This document shows positions 35,489 to 44,700 of a DNA stretch of 64,000 nucleotides, one piece after another. The notes below the pieces were generated by a model that was not told the origin of the DNA, searched no databases, and saw nothing but the letters and a program-made list of their open reading frames with translations. The position numbers and the translations under genes were made by a program. Numbering within the stretch: position 1 is the stretch's first letter; every line of letters begins with the position of its first letter. Source of the DNA: Gammaproteobacteria bacterium (GTDB lineage Bacteria > Pseudomonadota > Gammaproteobacteria > Steroidobacterales > GCA-2729495); contig JAJFJS010000037.1 of the NCBI GenBank assembly GCA_021773815.1, positions 38,001 through 102,000 of the forward strand, read 5' to 3'.

Positions 35489-36615
35489 CGACGCTGACCG
35501 CCGACAGACGCACGCAACCGCTGGGCACGATGGGCTTCATGCTGCGCAGCCTGCATCTGGACGGCACACTGCTGACCGGCCTGATCTGCATGCTGGCGAT
35601 CGGCCTGGCCGCGCTGTACAGCGCGGTCGGGCAAAACACGGCCCTGCTGGCCGGCCAACTGCTGCGAATGGGCGCCGCACTGATCGCGATGCTGGTCATG
35701 GCGCAGGTCAACCCGGGCTGGTTGCGGCGCGCGGCCCCGTGGGTATTCGGTCTCGGCATGCTGATGCTGATGCTGGTACTGCTGACGGGCGACGTCGGCA
35801 AAGGGGCGCAGCGCTGGCTGAACCTCGGCGTACGATTCCAGCCGTCGGAGATCATGAAACTCGGCCTGCCGATGATGCTGGCGTGGCTGCTGCATGATCG
35901 TCCGCTGCCGCCGTCGTTCGGCATGATCGTCGTCTGCCTGGCCGTCATGATCGTGCCGGTCGGGCTAATCGCGGTGCAGCCCGATCTCGGTACCGCGATA
36001 CTGATCGTGCTGTCAGGCGCCACCGTGATCTTTCTGGCCGGCATCGGCGCGCGCTATATCATCGGCGCCATCGCGACGGCGCTGGTCTCGATGCCGCTGC
36101 TGTGGTTCTTCGTCATGCACGACTACCAGAAAAGCCGCGTCCTGATGCTGCTGGACCCGGACAGCGACCCGCTCGGCGCCGGATATCACATCATTCAGTC
36201 AAAGATCGCGATCGGCTCGGGCGGACTGTTCGGCAAGGGGTGGCTGAACGGCAGCCAGGGCCAGCTCGAATTCCTGCCGGAACGCTCCACGGACTTCATC
36301 TTCGCCGTGATCGGCGAGGAATTCGGCCTGATGGGCGCGCTCGTCGTGCTGCTCGTCTACCTGTTGATCGTCGGCCGGGGGCTGTACATCGCCGCCGTCG
36401 CCCAGGATACGTTTTCGCGACTGCTCGCCGGCAGCATCAGCCTGACCTTCTTCTTCTACGTGTTTGTCAACACCTCCATGGTCACGGGATTGCTGCCGGT
36501 GGTCGGTGTCCCGTTGCCGCTCGTCAGCGCGGGTGGCACATCGATGGTGACCCTGCTCGCAGGTTTCGGTATTCTGATGTCTATCCAGACGCACCGGAAG
36601 CTACTGGCCAGATGA
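35485..36615 (+). CDS. mrdB: Rod-shape peptidoglycan polymerase RodA (SEDS family)
   Basis: 376 residues from the GTG at 35485, which overlaps the mrdA stop by four bases; an open frame farther upstream is out of register with homology. About ten membrane helices and SEDS motifs (RWLNLGVRFQPSE, PDLGTAILI, GSQGQLEFLPERSTDFIFAVIGEEFG, split over two loops) are present. RodA polymerises glycan strands from lipid II with PBP2. Confidence 0.96.
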   Translation: MTTLTADRRTQPLGTMGFMLRSLHLDGTLLTGLICMLAIGLAALYSAVGQNTALLAGQLLRMGAALIAMLVMAQVNPGWLRRAAPWVFGLGMLMLMLVLLTGDVGKGAQRWLNLGVRFQPSEIMKLGLPMMLAWLLHDRPLPPSFGMIVVCLAVMIVPVGLIAVQPDLGTAILIVLSGATVIFLAGIGARYIIGAIATALVSMPLLWFFVMHDYQKSRVLMLLDPDSDPLGAGYHIIQSKIAIGSGGLFGKGWLNGSQGQLEFLPERSTDFIFAVIGEEFGLMGALVVLLVYLLIVGRGLYIAAVAQDTFSRLLAGSISLTFFFYVFVNTSMVTGLLPVVGVPLPLVSAGGTSMVTLLAGFGILMSIQTHRKLLAR

Positions 36616-37676
36616 CACGGAACCTGCCCCACCGACCGCGCCGCATGATTGCCGCCGCCGTCCTGAGTACCTTTGCAGCCTTTCTGCCGGCCGTCGCATC
36701 GGCACTCGATGCCGACCGCGCGGACGTCCGCGCTTTTATCGCCGACCTCGCTGCCGAACACGGTTTCGACAAGGACTACCTGCGCACGACGCTCGGACAG
36801 ACACAAACGCACCAGGCGATCCTCGATGCGATCAGCCGACCGGCCGAACGCACCCGGCCGTGGCACGAGTACCGTGAAATCTTCGTCACGCCAAAGCGGA
36901 TCGATGCCGGCGTGGCATTCCTCGCCGAACACGCTGACCGGCTGGCCCGCATCGCCGAGCGGACCGGTGTGCCGGCCGAGATCATCACGGCGATCGTTGG
37001 CGTCGAGACCTTCTACGGCCGGATCACGGGCCGCTACCGGGTCATCGACGCGCTGGCGACGCTCGGCTTCGATTACCCGCCGCGCGCGACCTTCTTCCGC
37101 GGCCAGCTCGAAGAACTTTTCGTACTCGCGCGCGAGGAGCAGCTCGAACTGACAGAACTGGTCGGCTCCTATGCGGGCGCCATGGGTCCGCCGCAGTTCA
37201 TCCCCAGCAGCTACCGGGCGTATGCCGTGGACGGCGACGGCGACGGGCGCCGCGACCTGCTCGGCAACTGGGACGATATCCTGATGAGCGTCGCGAACTA
37301 CTTCGTGCGCAATGGCTGGCAGGCCGGGGAACCGGTCACCGTCCGCAGCGACACCGACCAGGATTTTGCCGTGCCGACCGGTGAAAATTCACTGAAACTG
37401 AGCGAGACCGTGGGCTCGCTGGCAAAGCGCGGACTTCACTTCGACTCGCCGCTTGATGCTGCCGCGCCCGCGCAACTGATCAGCCTGGAGGGCAAGACCG
37501 GTCACGAATACTGGATCGGCTTCCACAATTTCTACGTCATCACTCGCTACAACCGCAGCACGATGTACGCATTGGCCGTATTCCAGCTGGCCGATGCGCT
37601 TGCCGCGGCGCGGACCGACGCACCAGCCGTCGCCGAAAAGAACCCCGGAGCGAAGCGCCCCCGTGCGCGCTCCTGA
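36612..37676 (+). CDS. mltB: Lytic murein transglycosylase B
   Basis: 354 residues, start overlapping the rodA stop by four bases. A signal peptide (about 1-31, ATFAAFLPAVASA-like) precedes the SLT/MltB domain with catalytic Glu132 in GVETFYG, then GAMGPPQFIPSSYR and the Ca-binding-like DGDGDGRRDL. No lipobox cysteine is visible, so this is a soluble periplasmic form. It cuts glycan strands to give 1,6-anhydro ends. Confidence 0.94.
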   Translation: MTRNLPHRPRRMIAAAVLSTFAAFLPAVASALDADRADVRAFIADLAAEHGFDKDYLRTTLGQTQTHQAILDAISRPAERTRPWHEYREIFVTPKRIDAGVAFLAEHADRLARIAERTGVPAEIITAIVGVETFYGRITGRYRVIDALATLGFDYPPRATFFRGQLEELFVLAREEQLELTELVGSYAGAMGPPQFIPSSYRAYAVDGDGDGRRDLLGNWDDILMSVANYFVRNGWQAGEPVTVRSDTDQDFAVPTGENSLKLSETVGSLAKRGLHFDSPLDAAAPAQLISLEGKTGHEYWIGFHNFYVITRYNRSTMYALAVFQLADALAAARTDAPAVAEKNPGAKRPRARS

Positions 37677-37689
37677 ACCCCGCGACGAC

Positions 37690-38529
37690 ATGCCTGGAAC
37701 GACCCTTAACCCCGCACGCCGGACGCACGCCGGCTGGCTCACCGTCATCGGCGCAGCGATCCTGATGACCGGGTGCCAGAAGGCCGTGCGCTGGGACGAG
37801 TCGGCGGCCCCGCGAACCGGGCAGACCGCAGGATCGACCACCGGCCGCAGTTCACGCGGCAATCCCCCGTTCTACGAGGTGTTCGGCGAGCGCTACTACG
37901 TACTCGACAGCAGCGCCGGCTTCAGCGAACGGGGCGTCGCCTCATGGTACGGCAAGAAGTTTCACGGCAGGCCGACATCGAGCGGCGTGATTTACGACAT
38001 GCACGGGATGACGGCTGCCCACAAGACCTTGCCGCTGCCGACGCGAGTTCGCGTCCGCAACCTCACGAACGGCCGCAGCGTGATCGTGCTGGTCAATGAC
38101 CGCGGACCGTTCGTGGACAACCGGATCATCGACCTGTCGTATGCCGCGGCCAAGCGACTCGACATGATTCGCGCCGGCACGGCCATGGTCGAGATCGAGG
38201 CCCTGACCGAGACGCCACGCGTGACCGCGGCGCCGGTCGCTGCACCACAGGCGGAACCGGTCAGATCGACCGACGTCCATTTGTTCCTGCAGGTCGGGGC
38301 ATTCGGCGAACGGGCCAACGCACAGCAGCTCCTCGAACGACTCCGCGCCGGCGGTTTTGCCAACGCCGTCATTCGCACAGACACGACCCAGGTCGCACCG
38401 ATCTACCGCGTGCGTCTCGGACCGATCACCGATGTCGCTGAATACGATGCCCTGGTGGCGAAGATGGCTACCCTCGCCATCAACGAAACTCACCTGGTCA
38501 CCGAGGCCGGGAGCGCGGCCGGCGGCTAA
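37690..38529 (+). CDS. rlpA: RlpA septal ring/peptidoglycan lytic transglycosylase lipoprotein
   Basis: 279 residues with a lipobox ILMTGC (Cys29). The double-psi barrel domain has GVASWYGKKFHGRPTSSG and VNDRGPF with the catalytic-type Asp; a SPOR domain (about 200-275, FLQVGAFGERANAQQLLERL) binds denuded glycan at the septum. It lies 13 bp after mltB in the same cluster. An upstream GTG in frame (37663) is possible but the lipoprotein signal supports the ATG at 37690. Confidence 0.92.
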   Translation: MPGTTLNPARRTHAGWLTVIGAAILMTGCQKAVRWDESAAPRTGQTAGSTTGRSSRGNPPFYEVFGERYYVLDSSAGFSERGVASWYGKKFHGRPTSSGVIYDMHGMTAAHKTLPLPTRVRVRNLTNGRSVIVLVNDRGPFVDNRIIDLSYAAAKRLDMIRAGTAMVEIEALTETPRVTAAPVAAPQAEPVRSTDVHLFLQVGAFGERANAQQLLERLRAGGFANAVIRTDTTQVAPIYRVRLGPITDVAEYDALVAKMATLAINETHLVTEAGSAAGG

Positions 38530-38594
38530 TGCCCATTGCCGGTCAACCGGTATATCATGGGTCCGGGTTATTACCTTTGCGTCGGGAGCTCGAA

Positions 38595-39737
38595 ATGTCT
38601 GAACTGCGCGGCATGGCACTGCTGTGCATCTGCGTCTGCTGGCTAATCGGGCCGGCGCAGGCACAAATGCCGGTTCCTTCCGCCCCGGATCTCGGGGCGC
38701 GCGGCTACATCCTGCTGGATCATCACAGCGGTCGCGTGCTCGCCGCGAAGAATGAAAACGAGCGCCTGGACCCGGCCAGCATCACCAAACTGATGACGGC
38801 CTATGTCGTATTCCGGTCACTGGCATCGGGGCAGATCGCTTTGAGCGACCCGGTGCTCATCAGCGAGAAAGCGTGGCGCACCGCGGGGTCGCGGATGTTT
38901 ATCGAGGTCGGCACGCGGGTGACCGTGGAGGAACTGCTACAGGGCATGATCGTTCAGTCCGGCAACGACGCGAGCGTCGCGTTGGCCGAATACGTCGCCG
39001 GCACCGAGGCGACCTTTGCCCAGATCATGAATCAGTATGCCGCCGAACTCGGCATGCTCAACAGCCAATACCAGAACTCGACCGGGCTGCCGGCCGAAGC
39101 GCACTTCACGTCGGCGACCGATATCGCCCGCCTGGCAACGACGCTGATCAAAGAATTTCCCGAATTTTACCGCTGGTATTCACAACGGGAATTTTCTTAC
39201 AACAGCATCACGCAGAAGAATCGCAACGCGCTGCTCTGGCGCGACCCGAGCGTCGACGGCCTCAAGACGGGCATGACTGACGCGGCTGGTTACTGCCTGG
39301 TCGCGTCCGCGCAACGCGACGAAATGAGACTGATCAGCGTCGTCCTCGGCACCAAGAGCGCATCGGCGCGGGCCAAGGACTCTCAGGCGCTGTTGAATTT
39401 CGGCTTTCGCTTCTTCGAAACGCGGCTGCTGTATCCGGCCGGCGATTCCGTGACCGAGGCGCGAGTCTGGAAGGGCGATGCCGAAACCACGACGGTCGGC
39501 GTCGAGCAGGATCTGTACGTGACTATCCCGCGCGGCAGTTTCGATCAACTCGAGGCCAGCGTCGAATTGCCGCCGACCCTCGTCGCGCCGGTCGACCGGA
39601 CCACGCGGCTCGGCAAGGTGCGCGTCAACCTGAACAGCGAAATGCTGGCCGAAGCAAACCTGTTCGCACTGCACCCGATTAACGAAGGCACACTGTGGCA
39701 GGTCGCAAAGGATTCTTTGCTGCTCTGGTTCGAGTAA
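38595..39737 (+). CDS. dacA: D-alanyl-D-alanine carboxypeptidase (PBP5/6 type)
   Basis: 380 residues. Signal peptide (1-23, ending AQA), SxxK motif Ser62-Lys65 in PASITKLM, SGN at 122-124, KTG in DGLKTGMTDAAGY, a beta-rich C-terminal PBP5 domain and a terminal amphipathic helix WQVAKDSLLLWF that anchors it to the membrane. It trims the terminal D-Ala of pentapeptides. Confidence 0.95.
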   Translation: MSELRGMALLCICVCWLIGPAQAQMPVPSAPDLGARGYILLDHHSGRVLAAKNENERLDPASITKLMTAYVVFRSLASGQIALSDPVLISEKAWRTAGSRMFIEVGTRVTVEELLQGMIVQSGNDASVALAEYVAGTEATFAQIMNQYAAELGMLNSQYQNSTGLPAEAHFTSATDIARLATTLIKEFPEFYRWYSQREFSYNSITQKNRNALLWRDPSVDGLKTGMTDAAGYCLVASAQRDEMRLISVVLGTKSASARAKDSQALLNFGFRFFETRLLYPAGDSVTEARVWKGDAETTTVGVEQDLYVTIPRGSFDQLEASVELPPTLVAPVDRTTRLGKVRVNLNSEMLAEANLFALHPINEGTLWQVAKDSLLLWFE

Positions 39738-40580
39738 GTGGCCCAACCGCTCGATATCGCCTCACTGAACGGTGAGTTTCTGCCGCTGGCCGAAGCCCGC
39801 ATCTCGCCGCTCGATCGCGGCTTCCTGTTCGGCGACGCCATTTACGAAGTCATTCCGGTTTACGCCGGCGTGCCGCACCTGCTCGACGCGCATATCGCCC
39901 GGCTGGAACGCAGCCTCGCAGCAATTGACATACCTCTGCCGCACGACGCCGGCGCCTGGCGCCACCTCGTCACGGAACTCATACGCCGAAACGACGGCGG
40001 CGCGATGGCGATCTACATCCAGGTCAGCCGCGGCGCGGAAACCGGGCGCGATCACGTCTACGCGACCGATACCCGTCCGACTGTTTTTGCGATGGCGACC
40101 GAACTGCAACCGCACGATTACAGTGACGGCGTGTCGGCCATCACGCTGCCCGACGAGCGCTGGGCACGCTGCGACATCAAGGCGACGGCGCTGCTGGCCA
40201 ATGTACTGGCGCGACAGAAAGCGGCCGCGGCCGGTGCCGTCGACGCGATCCTGATCGACGGCGATGAGGTCACCGAAGGCGCGGTCAGTTCGGTCATCCT
40301 CGTCGAACAGCAGACCCTCGTGCGTCGACCGCACGGCAACGAGGTACTGCCGGGCACGACCACCGATCATGTCATCGCCCTGGCCCGCGAAGCCGGATAT
40401 GCCTGCCGGGAAGAATTGATTCCGGTGCAACGCATGCTGGCCGCCGACGAGGTCTGGCTGACCGGCGCCACCAAGGGTATCGCCCCGGTCGTGCGCATCG
40501 ACGGCAGCCCCGTCGGCACCGGGCGACCGGGGCCGGTCTGGACGGCCGTCAACCGGCTCTACGAAGCTGCGGCGTCATGA
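39738..40580 (+). CDS. D-amino-acid aminotransferase (PLP class IV)
   Basis: 280 residues starting with GTG directly after the dacA stop. Class IV features: RGFLFGDAIYEVIPV at the front, PLP Lys148 in CDIKATALLANVLA, and EVTEGAVSSVILV. The context, right after a D-Ala carboxypeptidase, favours D-alanine/D-glutamate transamination (the Dat role) over branched-chain or ADC lyase activity. The last four bases overlap the ybeD start. Confidence 0.88.
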   Translation: MAQPLDIASLNGEFLPLAEARISPLDRGFLFGDAIYEVIPVYAGVPHLLDAHIARLERSLAAIDIPLPHDAGAWRHLVTELIRRNDGGAMAIYIQVSRGAETGRDHVYATDTRPTVFAMATELQPHDYSDGVSAITLPDERWARCDIKATALLANVLARQKAAAAGAVDAILIDGDEVTEGAVSSVILVEQQTLVRRPHGNEVLPGTTTDHVIALAREAGYACREELIPVQRMLAADEVWLTGATKGIAPVVRIDGSPVGTGRPGPVWTAVNRLYEAAAS

Positions 40581-40843
40581 CCGAGCGTGACAGCATCATC
40601 GAGTTTCCGTGCCGATTCCCGATCAAGATCATGGGGCGCGACGAGTCCGGATTCCAGGCCCACGTGCTGCAAATCATCAGTCCCCACGTCGACGACATCC
40701 TGCCGGATGACATTTCGCTGCGCTCCAGTCGCGAAGGCACCTTCCTGTCGGTCACAGTCACGGTCGACGCACACAGCCAGGCACATCTCGACCGCATCTA
40801 CCGAACGCTGACGGCCAGCGAGCGCATCCTCTACGTTTTGTAG
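40577..40843 (+). CDS. ybeD: YbeD/DUF493 family protein
   Basis: 88 residues, typical YbeD length, with IEFPCRFPIKIMGRD at the front and a small alpha/beta (ACT-like) fold. ybeD lies between dacA and lipB in E. coli too, so position supports the call. Its function is not clearly known. Coupled to the aminotransferase gene by an ATGA overlap. Confidence 0.9.
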   Translation: MTERDSIIEFPCRFPIKIMGRDESGFQAHVLQIISPHVDDILPDDISLRSSREGTFLSVTVTVDAHSQAHLDRIYRTLTASERILYVL

Positions 40844-40863
40844 GGGCTGGGGAATACGGGGAC

Positions 40864-40952
40864 GGAATTAAGGGTTACTTATCTCCTGAAACCCCGAAAC
40901 TGGCTGCTTGGCGCATTGCTTGAGGAGATAAGTAAACTGTCCCCTTAATTCC
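40864..40952. repeat. REPIN-like hairpin element, copy B (inverted relative to copy A)
   Basis: The 51-bp interior (40880-40930) is the reverse complement of the interior of copy A (24791-24841) with one mismatch. The right arm AAGTAAACTGTCCCCTTAATTCC is intact, while the left arm GGAATTAAGGG has lost the GACAG bases. A further partial arm AAACTGTCCCCTTA follows at 40953-40966. It separates ybeD from lipB. Confidence 0.85.
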
Positions 40953-40995
40953 AAACTGTCCCCTTACATCCGATTTCCCTGCTATAAACATCGCC

Positions 40996-41634
40996 ATGAT
41001 CTCCGTTCGTTATCTCGGCCTCGTCGACTACGCAGCGACGCTCGCGGCGATGATCGACTTCACCGACCGGCGATCGCCGGACACACCCGATGAGATCTGG
41101 CTGCTCGAACACCCCCCGGTATTCACACTCGGGCTCGCAGGTGATCGCAGCCATGTGCTGGCCGCCGGCGCGATACCGGTGGTGCAGGTCGATCGGGGCG
41201 GTCAGGTCACGTACCACGGGCCGGGGCAACTCGTCGCGTACACGCTGATCGATCTGCGGCGCGCCCGGCTGACGATCCGCGACCTGGTCACGACGCTCGA
41301 GGATGCGGTGATCGAATGCGCGGCCGAATACGGCATCGAGGCCCGCAATCGTCGCACGGCGCCGGGCGTGTACGTCGGCGATGCGAAACTGGCGAGTATC
41401 GGCCTGCGCGTGCGCCGCGGCTGCAGCTATCACGGCCTGGCGCTGAATGTCGATATGGATCTGGCGCCGTTCGACCGGATCAACCCGTGCGGCTTCGCGG
41501 GCATGCGCATGACGCAACTCAAGTCCCTGGGCGGACCCGGTGACCTCGGCCGGGTCACCGACGACATGGGCCGGTGGTTGCGGCGGTTATTCGACCCGGA
41601 TCAACGGCCGTCGCCCGCCGCGAACCGCGGCTGA
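40996..41634 (+). CDS. lipB: Octanoyl-[acyl carrier protein]:protein transferase LipB
   Basis: 212 residues. The substrate-binding [13 protein letters not shown] is at 67-79, Lys131 in AKLASIG and the acyl-enzyme Cys165 in NPCGF. LipB moves octanoate from ACP to lipoyl domains. In relatives lipA follows; here a nucleotidyltransferase on the other strand follows after 11 bases, so lipA must be elsewhere. Confidence 0.96.
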   Translation: MISVRYLGLVDYAATLAAMIDFTDRRSPDTPDEIWLLEHPPVFTLGLAGDRSHVLAAGAIPVVQVDRGGQVTYHGPGQLVAYTLIDLRRARLTIRDLVTTLEDAVIECAAEYGIEARNRRTAPGVYVGDAKLASIGLRVRRGCSYHGLALNVDMDLAPFDRINPCGFAGMRMTQLKSLGGPGDLGRVTDDMGRWLRRLFDPDQRPSPAANRG

Positions 41635-41645
41635 CGGGCTTTTCG

Positions 41646-42314
41646 TCAACCTGATGCCGACAACGCCCGATCGAGCGCCGCGAGACGCTCGGGCGTGCCG
41701 ACGTCGATCCAGCGCCCGTCGAACACCTCGCCGGTCAGGGCCCGGCGCTCGATCGCGGCATCGAGCAGCGGCGCCAGCGGGAACCGGGCATCGACGGCGC
41801 CGGCAAACAGGTCCGGATGCAGCACCGCAATCCCGGAATACGTCCATGACCGCGGACCACGCGCGGTGATGTGGCCGTCAGCCAGTGAAAAATCCCCGCG
41901 CGGATGATGGGCCGGATTCGCGACCATGACGAGATGACCGAGTACGCCGGGCGCGAACGCGCGCAGGTCGAAACGAAAATCGGCGAATACGTCGCCGTTG
42001 ACGACCCAGAAAGGATCCGGGCCAAGCCAGGGCAAGGCGCGAAAGATCCCGCCGCCGGTCTCCAGCGCCTCGGCACCCTCGTCGCTATATGTTATTTTAA
42101 GACCATATTTATCGCCCGTGCCGATCATGGCCCGGATCTTCGCGCCCAGCCACGACAGGTTGATGACGACCTCGTCGATTCCGCCGCTCGCCAGCGCCGC
42201 GAGTTGATAGTCGATCAAGGGCCGACCGCCGACCGTCAACAGCGGCTTGGGCGTCTCATCGGTCAGCGGTCGCATCCGGTCACCGCGACCGGCGGCGAGT
42301 ATCATGGCCTTCAT
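41646..42314 (-). CDS. murU: MurU-like N-acetylmuramate-1-phosphate uridylyltransferase
   Basis: 222 residues from MKAMILAAGRGDRMRPL, with the nucleotidyltransferase signature LAAGxGxRMRPLT then PKPLL and the metal-site VNGDVF. It resembles MurU of Pseudomonas, which makes UDP-MurNAc in the peptidoglycan recycling shortcut. Position next to a divergent lptD fits. The kinase AmgK, which normally lies directly before murU, is not in the 142-bp gap to lptD. Confidence 0.85.
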   Translation of the reverse strand: MKAMILAAGRGDRMRPLTDETPKPLLTVGGRPLIDYQLAALASGGIDEVVINLSWLGAKIRAMIGTGDKYGLKITYSDEGAEALETGGGIFRALPWLGPDPFWVVNGDVFADFRFDLRAFAPGVLGHLVMVANPAHHPRGDFSLADGHITARGPRSWTYSGIAVLHPDLFAGAVDARFPLAPLLDAAIERRALTGEVFDGRWIDVGTPERLAALDRALSASG

Positions 42315-42456
42315 GGGCGATAGTGTAAGAAAAAACCGGCCCGGTTGATCGGGCCACCGGCAGAAATTCGGTTTTTTATTGCGCATAAAATCACCCGGCG
42401 AACTTTATTTCCTATAATCACCGCTTCTCGCGCCGTCGCGACTCCGGAAAACCCCG

Positions 42457-44661
42457 TTGCAAAAATTTCTGCCGACTCTGTTCTTGTGCCTGTCAGTCGC
42501 GTCGGGCCCGCTGGTCGCCGATGAGCAGGCAACGGGCAACGACGACATGCCAAACTGGGGCGAGTGCCGGATCCCGCCCCCGCCGCCGTTCGTGTTGCCC
42601 GCCGACGATGTGCCGGAGGACGAACTGGCGATCTTCAGCGGCAAGGCCGAGATTGGCCTCACCGGCAACGCAAATTTCAGCGACGATATATCCCTGGTCA
42701 GCGGCAACCGGCTGCTGACCGCCGAGAATGCGACCTATGACCGGGACGCGGGGCTGTTCACGGTCGAGGGCCGGGTCGAGTTCCGGGATCCGCAAACCAT
42801 CGTCCGCGCCGACCGGGCGGAGTTGAACCAGTACTCGCAGGAAGTCCGGTTCGATGGCGCGGAATTCCAGCTGTGGTCCGTCCCCGCCCGCGGCAAGAGC
42901 GAACACATCAACGCCGAACGCGGCGGCAAGCTGCGGCTCAGTAAGGTGAGCTATACCACCTGTCCGGACGGCAACGACGACTGGATGCTGAAGGCGAGCA
43001 AGATCCGCATCGACCGGGAACTCGGCATCGGCACGGCAAACAATGCGCGCCTGGAGTTCAAGGGCGTGCCGTTTCTGTACCTGCCGTACATATCCTACCC
43101 GGTCACGGATCAGCGAAAATCTGGCTGGCTGATCCCGAAACTCGGCACCAGTCAGCAACGCGGTGTCGATGTTGAGGTTCCGTATTACTGGAATATCGCC
43201 CCGCAGTACGACGCGACGATTACACCGCGCTACATGTCCCGGCGCGGCTTCCAGCTCAAACCCGAGTTTCGCTATCTGACCGGGCATAACGACGGCATCA
43301 TGTTCGGCGAAATCCTGCCCGACGATAACGCAACCGACCGGCACCGCGCGCTCGTTGCCTGGCGCCACATGACGAATTTCACCCGCGATACGCGCATGGT
43401 GATCGACGCCATACACGTTTCCGATTCGGCCTATTTCGAAGACCTGTCATCCGGGCTCTCGAGCACAAGTCAGACGCATCTGCGTCGCCGTACCGATTTC
43501 GAGTACTTCAACGACACGTGGTCGGGGTTGCTGCGGTTCGAGGATTACCAGACGATCGACGACACCATCGCCGCCGTCGACCGACCCTATACGGCACTGC
43601 CCAGACTCGGCCTCCGCGGGCATACGCCCGACGGTTGGCTCGGCCTGCAATACACGCTCGACGGCGAGGCCACGTATTTTGATCGTGACGTCGGCGTGAC
43701 CGGGCTGCGCACCCATCTGCGGCCCGAGATCGCGTGGTCGCGCCAGCTGTATTTCGTCGAGGTCGAACCTTCATTGGCACTCGACTACGCCGCTTATCAG
43801 CTGAACGACACGGCGCCGGCCGATGACGACCACCCGAGCCGCATGGCACCCATCTACAGCATCGATGCGCACACGGTCTTCGAACGACTGACGCCCCGGC
43901 GCGGCTGGCTGCAGACGCTCGAACCGCGGGCCCTGTACACCTACATCCCGTTTACGAAGCAGAGCGATCTGCCGGTCTTCGATACCATCGAGCCTGACCT
44001 CAACGTCGTGCAGCTGTTCCGAAAGAATCGCTATGTCGGACATGACCGCCTGGGTGACACGAATCAACTGAGCCTCGGCATCACGACACGATTGATCAAC
44101 GCCGACGACGGCGATGAATTTCTGAATGCCACCATCGGTCAGATTTTGTACTTCAGCGACCGCGACACCACTCTGCCCAACGGTACGCCGAGCGACAGCA
44201 ACACATCGGACTACCTGTTCGAGCTCGGCACGAAGTTCTACAAGAACTGGCGCATGCAGCTCGGCTATCAATACAACTCGGATACGCGCAAAACCACAAA
44301 GACCGAGGTTCGACTCAACTACCGCAGCGACGACTCGACACTGGTGAACGTCTCTTATCGTTTCCGCCGCGGCTCCCTGAAAGAAGTCGATTTGTCCGCC
44401 GCGTGGCCGATCGCCGAACACTGGAATCTCGTCGGGCGCTACGACTACTCCATCCTGGACCACAAATTGCTGGAGCGGTTTGCCGGCATCGAGTACGACA
44501 CCTGCTGCTGGTCGATCCGCGGCATCTGGCGACGCAGCCTGACGAAACGCACCGGTGAATCCGACACCTCGTTTTCGATTCAGCTTCAGCTCAAGGGCCT
44601 GGGCAACAACACCAGCGCGGCCGACCGCTGGCTCGACCGTGGTATTCTTGATTACGACTGA
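42457..44661 (+). CDS. lptD: LPS-assembly protein LptD
   Basis: 734 residues, starting with TTG. A signal peptide (1-21) precedes an N-terminal OstA/jellyroll domain (about 60-200) and a C-terminal 26-strand barrel. Cysteines for the inter-domain disulfides are at WGECRI and SYTTCPDG and the adjacent pair YDTCCW. LptD with LptE inserts LPS in the outer leaflet. First gene of the lptD-surA-pdxA-rsmA-apaGH operon. Confidence 0.95.
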   Translation: MQKFLPTLFLCLSVASGPLVADEQATGNDDMPNWGECRIPPPPPFVLPADDVPEDELAIFSGKAEIGLTGNANFSDDISLVSGNRLLTAENATYDRDAGLFTVEGRVEFRDPQTIVRADRAELNQYSQEVRFDGAEFQLWSVPARGKSEHINAERGGKLRLSKVSYTTCPDGNDDWMLKASKIRIDRELGIGTANNARLEFKGVPFLYLPYISYPVTDQRKSGWLIPKLGTSQQRGVDVEVPYYWNIAPQYDATITPRYMSRRGFQLKPEFRYLTGHNDGIMFGEILPDDNATDRHRALVAWRHMTNFTRDTRMVIDAIHVSDSAYFEDLSSGLSSTSQTHLRRRTDFEYFNDTWSGLLRFEDYQTIDDTIAAVDRPYTALPRLGLRGHTPDGWLGLQYTLDGEATYFDRDVGVTGLRTHLRPEIAWSRQLYFVEVEPSLALDYAAYQLNDTAPADDDHPSRMAPIYSIDAHTVFERLTPRRGWLQTLEPRALYTYIPFTKQSDLPVFDTIEPDLNVVQLFRKNRYVGHDRLGDTNQLSLGITTRLINADDGDEFLNATIGQILYFSDRDTTLPNGTPSDSNTSDYLFELGTKFYKNWRMQLGYQYNSDTRKTTKTEVRLNYRSDDSTLVNVSYRFRRGSLKEVDLSAAWPIAEHWNLVGRYDYSILDHKLLERFAGIEYDTCCWSIRGIWRRSLTKRTGESDTSFSIQLQLKGLGNNTSAADRWLDRGILDYD

Positions 44662-44700
44662 TCCGCAGGCTGTCCGCAGCCGGTAACCGGGAACCCCTTC

